DNA of 64,000 nt, from contig CM048755.1 of the NCBI GenBank assembly GCA_026315105.1, positions 209,114,333-209,178,332 of the forward strand, given 5' to 3'. The number at the start of each line of letters is the position of its first letter. The stretch's first letter is position 1. The position numbers were made by a program, and so were the translations under genes. Of this stretch, positions 44,870 to 55,255 are shown in pieces. The DNA comes from Locusta migratoria (taxonomy: Eukaryota; Arthropoda; Insecta; Orthoptera; Acrididae). The notes under the pieces are model-generated. The model worked only from the letters and a program-made list of their open reading frames with translations. It was not told where the DNA came from and made no database searches.

Positions 44870-46090
44870 GCTTTGTACAAGTCTCGTAAGTGGAGAATAG
44901 CTTACAAATCGATCGTGCAACAGCAATACGCAGGCCGTTGTAAACTCTGGTATAATATCAACTATCTCAAATTCAATTCAGATGTCTACAGGATCCGTTT
45001 TCACACGTTCATTCTGGTGAGCACAGTTTATCACAGTGATGGGACCAAGAGCAATAAATTTTTGCGGACTCAACATACAGCCTATTTCATTATCTTCGTG
45101 TCGTAATACGCTGAACATAAACGGACGTACATATCGTATGGAAAACTCGTACTGTTACTCTTCCAATCCACTTGTAAGACGTCAAATGGATAATATTCAG
45201 AATTTAAGAATACTTTCGCAATGAATAGGTTGCAATGATCAAATACGCTGAAATCATTATGTAGACTTCCTCTTCGATTTGTCTGCAGGGCCAAGATAAT
45301 GAATCAAGGCGTCTCCATATGTAAGAATGTTTCAATTGACCAGCTATGACGTGACGACGGTGGCATGAATGGGAACTCATGAAGCTTCCATGAGCGGAAG
45401 CTTAATGGCAAGATTATAGAAGTGGTCAACTTTCCACACTACTTTATGCAACACGATCTTAGCCTGTTCTTCGCCTATCCTTATGTAGGAATTACTATCG
45501 CTTGCACTTCGTATTAGAATTACTTCCTGGTTTGCATTCATTATTATTCTTCTATTACCGGTATTTCCGAAAACCATAAGCAATTTTAGTGGCATGCAGA
45601 CACTAAATGTGTCATTTATTGAATCATCTAAGAACCACCCAACATTTTTAAACTATTTAGCTCTGTGGACGGTGCTGAAGCGTACGTTTTAGGCGTAGAG
45701 GTGATGCCGACGTTCCCAGTTTTATCGATTTCCACAGCACTGAAATCCAAGCGAATTTCTTCGAACATAAAAGCAAATGTGCTTCTCGTAAGGCGTGATA
45801 ATACGACTGGCGCACCATCTTTCTTTACAAATTTTTCAGTATTGTAGAAAACTTATGCAAGGTAATGTCAGAGTGTCCTGATTTTGAATGAAGATTCTTA
45901 TTTCGTCATTATTGTTAATCGTTGTTGACGCATATGGTTTGTGAGAGAAATATTCTTCACTAATAACGCGGCCCTCGATCTGGAGTTGTTATTTCTATTT
46001 GTAATGAGATCTCGCTGTTTTAAACTTGTGGAGATGAGAAAGTCGTAGCTGGATGACTTTTTCCCGCGAACAGGTGCAATCACACTTTTG
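44870..46090 (-). pseudogene. Polinton-associated structural-like protein, degraded
   Basis: Readable pieces in order on the minus strand: LDFSAVEIDKTGNVGITST (about 45750-45690), NANQEVILIRSASDSN with a nearby VVWKVDH (45545-45420), then FDHCNLF, LNSEYYPFDVL and PYDMYVRL (45240-45120), and a closing stretch ending in LLLHDRF (about 44920). I recall this motif order from a protein commonly found beside capsid genes in insect Polinton-like elements; its exact role is not something I can state. Multiple stops and frameshifts. It probably starts near 46090, where frames become unreadable. Confidence 0.5.
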
Positions 46091-46238
46091 TTTCGATATT
46101 TTATTCTTAATTACCGCATTTTACTGTTTGAACACGTACCATCTAACTGACTTCTCATTGTTAAATGGCGCTCAATGTTTTGACTTTCTCAAATGCAGTC
46201 TTATGACAATTTTATCACCACGAAAATCAACCGGTTTG

Positions 46239-46654
46239 CCGGCCGCGGTGGCCGAGGGGACTGAGGCGCTTCAGTCATGGTCTGCACGGCAACTACGGTC
46301 GGGGGTTCGAATCAATGTTCAATGTTCAAATGTTCGTTAAGCTTATGGGACTTAACTACGGGGTCATCAGTCCCTAAACTTACGAACTACTTATGAACTA
46401 CTTACGAACTAGGACGACACAAATATCCATGCCCGAGGGGGGATTCGAACCCCCGACCGTAGTGGCCGTGCTGACCGTGACTGGAGCGCCTCAGTCACCT
46501 CGGCCACCGCGGCCGGCTGGGTTCGAATCCCCCCTCGGGCATGGATATTTGTGCCGTCTGTAGTCTTAGCTAGTTCATAAGTAGTTTGTAAGTTTAGGGA
46601 CTGATGACCCCGTAGTTAATTCCCATAAGCTCTACAAACATTTGTACATTTTTG
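46239..46654 (+). repeat. Head-A SINE split by another SINE
   Basis: Pieces 46239-46313 and 46530-46654. The outer TSD TCAACCGGTTTG is perfect (46227-46238 and 46655-46666). Confidence 0.9.
46314..46518 (-). repeat. Head-A SINE nested in a SINE
   Basis: Full length. It inserted into the B-box of the host SINE, duplicating GGGTTCGAATC (46303-46313 and 46519-46529). Confidence 0.92.
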
Positions 46655-46666
46655 TCAACCGGTTTG

Positions 46667-46853
46667 TTTGTAAATCTATCGGACTCAACTGCTTGGTTAT
46701 TAGTCCGTAGCTTACAAACTACTTAAACTAAGGTAAACTAACCGAAGGACAACACAAACACACATGCCCGATGGGGGACTCGAACCCCCGACGGCGAAGG
46801 GCCACGCGCACCGCAGCACGTCGCCCCAGAGCGCATGGCTAAGCCGCCGCGGC
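46667..46853 (-). repeat. SINE with a variant head at a reused target
   Basis: Tail joined to a head containing GGCTTAGCCATGCGCTCTGG. It sits directly against the 3' TSD of the preceding SINE and is followed by ACCGGT (46855-46860), so the same target was used twice. Confidence 0.8.
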
Positions 46854-47122
46854 GACCGGTATCTCATTCTGATCTGCAATTGCGCATTCAAAATGATGCA
46901 ATGTCTGCACAAAATTGCGTTACTAGGTATGTCGATTATTTTATGACCCGCAGGAACTTTAGGGAAAAATTCGATGTACGAATCTATTGTTAAGATATGA
47001 ATTTGTTACCACATTACACTACTCACGTATGGTGCTAACAGGTTGAATATTTACAACGTAATGTGATACATAAAACTTTTCGGCGTTTTTTTTTTTCTCC
47101 AAAATCTGCTGTTCCTATGAAG

Positions 47123-47319
47123 CTACTGAGAAGTATCCGAGCGTTCTAAGGCACCTTGTTGCGGAGCGCGAGACTGCTCGCCATCGGAGATTTGAGTCCA
47201 CCCTCGGGTATGGATATTTGTGATGTGTTTAGCATAAGTTAGTGTAAGTAGTTTGTAAGCCTAGGGACTGATGACCAACGTAGTTAAGTCCCTTTGATTT
47301 TTAAACATTTGAACGTTTG
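47123..47319 (+). repeat. Diverged SINE with a head-B-like start
   Basis: GTATCCGAGCGTTCTAAGGC head, GAGATTTGAGTCC B-box relic, tail with GGGACTGATGACC. More decayed than most copies. Confidence 0.75.
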
Positions 47320-47914
47320 ATTTTTCTGGGAAACCAAGTGTTGCGCCTATAGATTCGTTTTCAACTGTGGTGTTTTCAGCTATTCTTATTCCCGTTTTAA
47401 ATGTGTTGATGTTAGCACGCAACTCAATGCATTTTACTAAACGTTTTATTATTGAAAAATATCGTCAATTAACGTTTCAGGATCTCACGGGGATTGCTAT
47501 AATTTCACCGTTCCCTAAATGCACCTTGATGTAGATTTCTGTGATGTTTGTAACGTTGTTGTATGTTTCCAAATTCACTAGTGCAATGCTCCAGTCACTT
47601 CCTGATAAGGCAATTGGTGGAAAATAGTTTGCTTTTAGAGCAGATGAATACGACTTTTCAGAGTTAGTGTATATGACATCGTGTCACATGTAGTGAATGA
47701 AAAAAGACACACAAACACTTTTGCTTGTTATTTTATGCGAAACGAGCTTTTGTTTTTTCTTCTCCTCGTTCTACACGTAACGGCGAGTGCGCGGGCTGCC
47801 TGTTGTGCTAATCACGGAGATTCCGCTCTGCTGGCCATACCGCCCAGCCGCGTGCGCTGGCGTCGCGGTTAAAACGCCGCTCTCTTCGCTCTTCAAATCC
47901 TCGCATTCTCCACA

Positions 47915-48240
47915 ATAAACACTAAACACAGATGACAGCAAATATACGTTTTGAAATGCTGGAAGCGATTAAATTGTAATACACATCACTATCTACCGTA
48001 AAATACTTTTGTAATTCGTCAGGTGGTTTGAGGTCACCGAAACTATCGAAATACGTTATAATATTCCTGTCTTTTTTTTTTCACGTGGGCCGTCCAGTGT
48101 GTTCCATGACTACTCGATTGGTGTAGATTAACGATTCCGCAGTCTCTGCCTGGCCACATTTTACGGGGTAACGTACCTCTCATGAATACACCGCGGAAAT
48201 TCGGAATTTGCAATTTCCTAACGAGTTAAAGTATATCTAT
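47915..48240 (-). pseudogene. Polinton adenain-like cysteine protease, degraded
   Basis: From about 48230 one minus-strand frame reads IPNFRGVFMRG, then DCGIVNL, GTHW (48105-48094, the catalytic His) and YFDSFGDLKPPDELQKYF (48053 leftward, with the conserved acidic residue). After a frameshift, CCHLCLVF (from 47940) corresponds to the CGHLCL block with the catalytic Cys. Adenain-type (C5-like) proteases of Polintons mature capsid proteins. The Gly of CGH is Cys here, and the shift kills the frame. This is the best-preserved part of the element. Confidence 0.72.
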
Positions 48241-48349
48241 ATTCGTCAAAGGCCTGGCAGTCCATATCGCTACTGTTTTCTCCTCCTCTATTATTAATCC
48301 AAGTCCGTTTTAGTATTGTCTCTAATACATTCCCCTCCCAATAGCGATA

Positions 48350-48660
48350 GTCTCACTTGTCATGTTGTGTCTCCGAACTTCCCGACACTATCTCAGCATT
48401 TTTTGCGTTTTTCGTGGCTTGCGTTATCGTCGCTGATCGTCCTGCCAATGATCCATTGGCAAATAGTGGGATTAGAAAGGGGAGTATACCACTAGAAACT
48501 TTTTGGCATTTTCAAAATTCTGGCAGACGTGAGACTGCTTTTTCTCCCACTCCATTTTCTTTGCATAACTCCTTTACCGGCAGCTACTACTCCACGGTTA
48601 CAATGTTTCCTTACATTTGTTGCTGTCTTCTTATTGTTTAGAATGTCCTTCGTAACGCGT
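48350..48660 (-). pseudogene. Possible small basic Polinton protein
   Basis: Minus strand: VTKDILNNKKTATNVRKHC, then WSGRKSSLTSARILKMP, a Lys/Arg-rich reading broken by one stop, directly upstream of the protease. Small basic proteins occur at this position in Polintons; the match is only in style. Confidence 0.3.
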
Positions 48661-48685
48661 TTGAAGTGTATCCCGGCTCCGCGCT

Positions 48686-48887
48686 GCCGTGGTGGAGTAG
48701 CCGAGCAGTCTAAAGCATCTCGCTGCGGACCGCGCGTTTGCTCCCCGTGGAGGTTCGAGTCTTCCCTGGGGCATGAGTGTGTGTGTTTGTCCTTAGGTTA
48801 GTTTACCTAGGTTTACGTAGTTTGTAAGCTACGGACTGATGACCACGCAGTTTGGTCCGATAGATTTACAGCATTTGAACATTTTTT
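48686..48887 (+). repeat. Head-B SINE
   Basis: Full head and tail. TSD GCTCCGCGCT (48676-48685) and GCTACGCGCT (48888-48897). Confidence 0.9.
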
Positions 48888-48897
48888 GCTACGCGCT

Positions 48898-49225
48898 TAC
48901 GTTTTCCGCACATTGTCTTGTTAACAAGGGGCGCCGTGATTCGATGTTCAGTTCCAATGTGGCGTGCTTCCTAACAGGTATAGCAGTCAACTGTTTAACC
49001 TTCTTAGGCGGTGGTATGTCATTGTTTCCAGTAATGGACTGCTAGCTAACACCATTAATATTGTGAAGAATTTCTTGTAACATCTGTAATATAAAAAACA
49101 AAGTTTTCAATGCTGTCAAAGCTCGTTCTACCAATTTTAATAAAAATATCTTCAGTATGAAACTGGTAAGCAGAAACGTCATTCATTCTGTAATAACCAA
49201 ACGAACGGAAAGTATCGTCTACTTG
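48898..49225. other. Unassigned, possibly further Polinton DNA
   Basis: The minus strand has a short helical-looking reading (FIKIGRTSFDSIENFVFYI) but no family match I trust. Confidence 0.25.
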
Positions 49226-49237
49226 GAACTACTGTGC

Positions 49238-49425
49238 CGGCCGCGGTGGCCGCGGGGACTGAGGCGCTCCAGTCACGGTCTGCACGGGCACTACGGTCGT
49301 GGGTTCGAATCCCCCCTCGGGCATGGATATTTGTGCCGTCCTTAGGATTAGCTAGTTCATAAGTAGTTTCTAAGTTTAGGGACTGATGACCCCGTAGTTA
49401 AGTCCCATAAGCTATACAAACATTT
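49238..49425 (+). repeat. Head-A SINE
   Basis: Full length. TSD GAACTACTGTGC (49226-49237) and GAACTGCTGTGC (49426-49437). Confidence 0.92.
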
Positions 49426-49939
49426 GAACTGCTGTGCGATGTTTTGTATGTAAAATTGAAATGCATGTGATGAATAATGTTCCTAATTTACAGTCACCCA
49501 AAAACAGAGAGGAAGAGAGAACCGCGTGAACAGGAAGCAATTTCTACATAGCACCTTGCAGTTGGCGTAGTTCACCCGCACGCTGCTCAAAATAATTAGG
49601 GGATCAGGTGAGATATTATACAAAATACACTCATGGTAACGTATTTCATTCAGATACAACTGTAATTTGTGTGTGATACAGTACCATATTTTGCTGTTTC
49701 AGCTCTTTACTGGAGGCTTACAAGGCGTTTACTTGGAGTGAGGCACCACGGGGCTACCACAATAGTGAAAAATTCCTTTTGATTGCCCTCTAATATGGTA
49801 TGTGATGACCTCAGACGGCGTGTACAGTTGCACACCTGCGAAGAATGGACAGTATGAGGTAATCAATCAGCTCTTGATGGATACTTGGTCATTCTTCGGT
49901 GAGTGGAATGTCCAGCTGTGAAACCGTTAGGGAGGAGCT

Positions 49940-50562
49940 GGTCTGGTTGAAGTGCGTCTGCAAAGTGCATCCCACACATTATCAATAGGTTTTAAGTCTG
50001 ATGAACTATCTGGTCACTCAATCCGTTCAATTCCCTCAGCTTCAAGAATGTTGGCCATCAGTGCGGCCCTGTGAAGACAAGCGTTATCGTGTATGGCACC
50101 AGCGTAGGGCACAACAATAGGTCTTAGGATCTCGCCTCTATTCCTATGAGCAACCAAAGCGTTATTCTGAACGACATAGAGGTCCGCACGTCCGCCTATA
50201 CTGACTCCTGCCCACACCATTCGTCCACCATCATGAGATGGTTATTTTTCCTACACATACGCAGAATTGTTCAGAGGGCCACATTCTCTCCAGATGAGAG
50301 AACTTCAATTGTCCAGCTGAACACCAAAGCTTGACTCATCAGTGAACTGAATCTGGCACCATTCGTTGCGACTCTAGTCCTCATATGTCTCCGACCAGTT
50401 TCTGTGGGCTACACGGTGTCGTGGTTTTATAGGCCTTCCTTGCGTAGAGACTACATTCCGGAAGGCGATTTCGGACTGTTTGTGTTGATATTGCGGGTCC
50501 TACTGCTGCATGGAGGGTACGTTGCAGCTGATTTGCATGCAGCCTTCTGTCTTGACGGGCTG
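49940..50562 (-). pseudogene. Tc1-like transposase, degraded
   Basis: N-to-C on the minus strand: helix-turn-helix region with TARQDRRLHANQLQRTL and STQTVRNRL (50560-50440), FTDES with the first catalytic Asp (about 50300), VMVWAGVSIGGRADLYVVQN, HDNACLHRAAL with the second Asp, and SDLKPIDNVW with a third acidic residue. The latter two are separated by 34 residues, as in DD34E/D transposases. The third residue is Asp where Tc1 normally has Glu. A TGA replaces a Trp codon between them and other stops exist. The MITE insertion at 50567 cuts off the rest of the N-terminus. Confidence 0.78.
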
Positions 50563-50566
50563 TTAA

Positions 50567-51086
50567 CCCTTTCAGTCCCACATTATGACATTAACTTTGG
50601 AAAAATTAAAAACAGAGTATTCCGTATTAATACAGTGCAGTTAACATCAAAATATTTGTTTAAAAATTTTTGGTCGAACTATTGATTTTTTATGTCATGT
50701 ATTTCATGCACAGCACAGACATTTGTATCGAGGTATTTTATTACTTGGACGTTATTTTGTTGATAGTTAACACTGCCAGATGAATAATGCTAGCATAATT
50801 TTCGCCAAAGCCTTAAAGACAAGACAATTCACTACTGGAATAAAATAAAAGGAACCAAATTCAAGCTTACACTCTCAGCCACGTACAGACGGCAACACAA
50901 CACAACCTCTCAGATGGACAGATTAATGCCTCAGAAGTGGCTACACGCCGTACCAAGCGGCAAAATGTCGTACTAGAACCATGTTGTTCTTCAACAAAAA
51001 TGCAGCTTTAAGGATTGATGCACACAATACGGTATAAATCAACTTTTAATACGTTGATGTCCAGGACAACACTGGAAACAAAAAGG
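50567..51086. mobile_element. TTAA-flanked MITE, copy 2, inside the Tc1-like element
   Basis: Flanked by TTAA at 50563-50566 and 51087-51090. Starts CCCTTTCAGTCCCAC and ends GGAAACAAAAAGG. Noncoding, 520 bp. The reverse complement of the element at 32944-33655 without its SINE. Confidence 0.8.
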
Positions 51087-51561
51087 TTAACTGGAGATAC
51101 GGATATCTCTTACTAATGTTACCCGTAGATGACCTTGGCCTTGCCTTCTTTTATCGGTTTAGGTTGTGTGAAATCACTTCCATATCCTGAAAATTACCAT
51201 CTGGGACACTCAAATAGCTGCAACCACCGCCTGCTGTGTCGGTCCCTCTTCCAACCTTCCTATGGCTCTCCATACCACAGTTTGAGGTAAGTCACGATGT
51301 TGTTCCATTGCACTACCTGCTCACATCAGAACCCAGAACCCAACTGCTTGTGTAATTCGTTTGGTTGAGTAAAAAGAAGTGAACACCAACAACTTGTGCT
51401 GCAACTTATGTTATTACCACTGTCTCTGGTGCAGTAATATGGTTGTCTCCATTCCGTAGAAGCGACAGAAATACGTTGAAAAACTTTAGTTCATTCTGTC
51501 GATGACAGTACATCAGAACCTGCTTATCTTAACTGATCCCCCAATTGTTTTGTCCAGTGTA

Positions 51562-52579
51562 GTTTCTTTCCCAGTTGTTTCAAACTACGGAACCCCCTAG
51601 TATATCACAACATTCACAACATAATTACCGAAGTGTAAATGTTACGATGATATTAAATATTACGGCAGTGACTGAACTGCGTCTCTCATTGTATTTTCAT
51701 ATAAACAGGCTATCGGAAATGCTTAGTAACCATTTTAAGATAACATCTGCTTGCGTCACGTTGTCTCTCGATACGACTGGTTATTGGATCTTACTTGAGG
51801 GTGGCATAAATAGTTTTGGAACCGATGGGCAGTGTAGATTGTTCCCTTAGGGCTACAGACATTTGAACACCTGTCTTCTTTGACGTTGTGTTTAATGTCT
51901 TCTAGTGACTAATAAGGAAACAGGAAAGAAAGAAATTTTTGCGTAACTTCGCTAACCCTGGGATGGCGTTGTCACTTATAAATGGGAGGATTATTCAGTT
52001 CGTGGATCCAGTCTCGTTGCAGGTAAAGATTTTAACAGTTCCGTAACAAAAATATATGTATTGAACTTACAATCCAATACTAAAATTTTAGGAAAACGTC
52101 TCTATCAAAGTTTTTACCTATTTCTAGTATTCAGTCATATAATCTGAAACCGGTTAAAAATGCTCCTGTAATTTACCGATGCCATGTCCATAAAAAGCAA
52201 TTGGATCCGCGTGAAAGATGTCGCCAAACCATAATTGAATTCCATTTTCTTCCGTTAAATAAATTTCTTGAAGATTGTACGATTAGGAGTGGGAAAGGCA
52301 AATATTTGAGGTCATATGATTAAAAGAATAAGTGAAAGAGGAATGACTTCCAAAAGACCCTTGTATGGTTTCGTTTCTGAAATCACCAGAAAGGGGTTAT
52401 TATAGAAGTAATACAGTTTTATAGGTTTTTTATTTTATTTATTTACTTCGCCTTGCCCTAGAGCCGTGTTTTGGTTGTTGGTAAAAAAACAACCAAATTG
52501 AAATACCTCGTGGAGAGAGGTTATGCGCTTTTTTTATATGAGTGATTACAAAATGAAGTGTAACGATGTCAGTATGATC
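51562..52579. other. Non-genic stretch
   Basis: Nothing recognised. Confidence 0.35.
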
Positions 52580-52590
52580 TTGCACTACCA

Positions 52591-52676
52591 GCCGCGCCGG
52601 AATAGCCCTGCGCACTGAGGCGCCATGCTGCAGCGCGCACGTCCGATCGCCGTCGGAGGTTCGAGTCCTCCCCCTG

Positions 52677-52733
<57 letters not shown>

Positions 52734-52826
52734 GTTCTTAGTATAAGTTAGTTTAAGTAGTTTGTAAGTTTATGGACCGATGACCACAGCTGTTAGGTCC
52801 CATAGCTTTACAAACATTTGAACATT
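52591..52826 (+). repeat. SINE with variant head and internal (GT)n expansion
   Basis: Head GCCGCGCCGGAATAGCCCTG, B-box-like GGTTCGAGTCC, then about 27 GT units at 52678-52732 where other copies have a few, then the shared tail. TSD TTGCACTACCA (52580-52590) and TTGCACTATCA (52827-52837). Confidence 0.88.
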
Positions 52827-52837
52827 TTGCACTATCA

Positions 52838-53476
52838 GGCGTTGAACTGGTACACGGTCAACTTAGGTCAGGCATATACAGAAGTGGAAGCCACAGCAAT
52901 ACTAACTTCTCCAGTGCGTACGCATTGTTTACACATGCATTCTGTGCTACTAAGTTGTTATGAAGCCCAATAAATAAATCCCATATTTTCCGGTAGTAAA
53001 GAGTTTATAACTACCTGTTTATCTGCTGCAAGGTTACGTTGGCCAATTCTTGGCTCTTGAATTGTCACAATTTAAAGATTTAGCATTTTACAAGCGCCGT
53101 TGCTAAGCAGAAGTAAAATTATGTTTCGCGATATCAGATATTTAGTTTTAATGCAATCGACGAATAAGAAGAGAATTAAGCAATTATCAATTTTTGGGCA
53201 ACTTCCTCTAAATACGATTTAAAAGCATTAAATGCGCTTCAGTGACATTATGCGACACCAGTGGATTGAAGATGGTAGTAGCAATATTCACAGCAATAAC
53301 TGAATTTTTCATGCTCTGCCGTGGTATTTCTCGAAGAAATTTGATAAATTGTAGACATTTCTTAATGAATTGGATGCAAGGATTTGATGTCTAGAAATGC
53401 CTTGATATCCAGTCAATTAGGAAATTTCTGGGTCACAAGCTTGCTTATAATTGATCTACGTTAAAACCCAATCACA
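52838..53476. other. Non-genic AT-rich stretch
   Basis: Nothing recognised. Confidence 0.35.
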
Positions 53477-53485
53477 ATACGAACG

Positions 53486-53698
53486 CCGGCCGCGGTGGCC
53501 GAGGGGACTGAGGCGCTCCAGTCACGGTCTGCACGGCCACTACGGTCGGGGGTTCGAATCCCCCCTCGGGCATGGATATTCGTACCGTCCTTAGTCTTAG
53601 CTAGTTCATAAGTAGTTTGTAAGCTTAGGGACTGATGACCCCGTAGTTAAGTCCCATAAGTTCTACAAACATTTGAACATTTTGAACTATACGAACGT
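53486..53698 (+). repeat. Head-A SINE, near canonical
   Basis: Full length. TSD ATACGAACG (53477-53485 and 53699-53707). Confidence 0.92.
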
Positions 53699-53945
53699 AC
53701 CTACTTCTCGTCTGGTAACGCCAGATGAAGAACGTCATGTTGCACTCTAATTGATACTAGGCACCACACATCAATTCGATACTTACTCGGACAGAGCCAG
53801 TTTACTTTCGGCAGTAGCAGACAGGATACGGGGCAATCAGTAACTATGTGACCAGAAATATTTCTCTTATATCACGTTTGTTATTTCATTTAGTAAACCA
53901 AATATAATTTAAGATCTTTCATTCTTTCACTTTCTCCGTTCCACA

Positions 53946-54222
53946 CAGGCCTCTAGGGCACTTCGGGTACCGACCACCCGACCGCCGTGTCATCCTCTGG
54001 CTGTAGGCGTCACTAGATGCGGTATGGAGGGGGACGTGGTCAGCGCCCCGCAGTCCGGGCCGTTGTGTCGGTTTTTCAGACCCGCGCCGCTACTTCTCAA
54101 TCAAGTAGATCCTCAGTTGTCCTCACAAGGGCTGAGTGCACCCGATTGCCAACAGCGTTCCGCACACCCGGATGGCTACCCATCCATAAGCTAGCCAAGT
54201 AGGAGAGTGCTTACCTTCGGTG
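53946..54222 (-). repeat. 5S-rRNA-derived SINE
   Basis: The minus-strand 5' end reads CCGAAGGTAAGCACTC, then CTTGGCTAGCTTATGGATGG and GTAGCCATCCGGG, which follow the 3' half of 5S rRNA including the box-C-like GGATGGGT. The downstream body (GGGCTGAG-like, then CCATACCGCATCTAGTGACGC and GATGACACGGCGG) is one I remember from 5S-headed insect SINEs. Confidence 0.65.
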
Positions 54223-54224
54223 GC

Positions 54225-54960
54225 GAGTGCAGATCATGCTGTTACAAAAGTTTGGAATAAGGATAAAGGAGAAGGGACTGTAAAGCCTTGTATAGTACTC
54301 CCCACTAGAAAAATTGGCAAAATAATTCTGTTGCATTCGCGAACCTTCCGTGGCTTTATCTCTGGCTGTCAACCGGTATTCGGAGCTAAGAAAACGTCTC
54401 AGTACCATGAAGAAACAAATCGCGAAACATTTCTAAATTGGTTCGAAAACATGTTGCTACCAAGTTTAGAAAATATGTCAGTAATTATGACCGTCAATGT
54501 TCCATACCACTCACTTTTAAAGAATGAAGCTCCAACCCTGTCCTCTCAAAAGAAGACATTATTCAAGTGGTTAAGACGACACAAAGTTAATGTCGAGGAT
54601 ACACTGAAAAAAGTAGAGCTATTAGAACTCGATCCCTTCATAAGCCACAATTTCCAGAGTAGTTATCGATGACGTAGACTGTAAATATCAACTTAAGAGT
54701 TATAACTAGTGCCACTTAACTGAAATTGAACTTATTTGGGAACAAGTGAAATATTTCTCGTGAAAACAAAACGCCTATTTTGGTTGAAGCTTGAAAAATA
54801 ATTATTCAGAGCCTGGAAAATTTCACCGAAATGGATTGAAGGGCTTTTATGATGCAGACGAAGCGTGGAATATTGAAGGTCATCTCGGAGACAAAGTTAG
54901 GGAACTTATATTACCTCTAGTTTCTCAGACACTTCGAAAAATCCATGTGATTCTGAAATG
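54225..54960 (+). pseudogene. DDE-superfamily transposase remnant
   Basis: A 150-codon open stretch (54220-54672) reads LHSRTFRGFISGCQPVFGAK, NRETFLNWFENMLLPSLENM, VIMTVNVPYHS and KKTLFKWLRRHKV. This is the arrangement of Tc1/IS630-like DDE transposases of the type with VVxDNAxYH. The catalytic Asp of that motif is Val here. After the stop, LTEIELIWEQVK matches the third catalytic block (LNPIELIW). Downstream the frame decays. The N-terminal DNA-binding part was not found. Dead. Confidence 0.55.
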
Positions 54961-55077
54961 AGTGATACCTCCCCTCTTTCGGACACAGCAACTGTCTGAG
55001 CGACGGGTGTAGGTAGGTACGCAGAAAAAGTCAATACTTTTGAATGTTTGCTGTATTTATGCAATGTACGTGCCGTG

Positions 55078-55255
55078 AAGCCGCAGTAGAGGCCGCGAGC
55101 TCTTAAGGCGCCTTGCTGCGGAGCGCGTCGCCAGAGAATCGAGTCCCCCTCGGCATGGGTATGGGTGTTGCCCTCAACAGAAGTTAATTTAAATAGTGTG
55201 TAAGCCTAGGGACTGATAACCGCAACAGTTAACTACCTTAGATTTATTACCCGTT
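55078..55255 (+). repeat. Decayed SINE
   Basis: Head relic GAGGCCGCGAGCTCTTAAGGC and tail relic GTGTAAGCCTAGGGACTGATAACC. Old copy without clear TSD. Confidence 0.7.

Larger units (their letters stand above)
46095..47665 (-). pseudogene. Polinton capsid-like (penton-type) protein, degraded, three SINEs inside
   Basis: Pieces on the minus strand: SDWSIALVNLETYN and GNGEIIAIP (47610-47480), IELRANINT and RIAENTTVE (about 47430-47350), NRFVHRIFP (about 46990-46960) and EIPVDFRGDKIVIRLHL just left of the SINE cluster. The order and motifs fit the single jelly-roll penton-like proteins of Polintons as I remember them. SINEs at 47123-47319, 46239-46654 (itself nested) and 46667-46853 interrupt it. 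In intact elements such proteins form capsid vertices. Confidence 0.5.
44870..48660 (-). mobile_element. Polinton/Maverick (adintovirus-like) remnant
   Basis: Minus-strand remains of several Polinton-type genes in order: a small basic protein, an adenain-like cysteine protease, a capsid-like protein, and a second structural-like protein. All are broken by stops and shifts, and SINEs interrupt the block at 46239-46853, 47123-47319 and next to 48686. No DNA polymerase B, integrase or terminal repeats are seen; those parts are lost or lie elsewhere. The protease assignment is the firmest; the capsid-like calls rest on remembered motifs. Confidence 0.65.
49581..51559 (-). mobile_element. Tc1-like transposon with terminal inverted repeats
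   Basis: Left TIR 49581-49607 and right TIR 51533-51559 match as inverted repeats of about 27 bp with a handful of differences (right end, inward: CACTGGACAAAACAATTGGG). The right end abuts TA. Without the 520-bp MITE it is about 1.46 kb, normal for Tc1. It carries a dead transposase on the minus strand. Confidence 0.78.
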
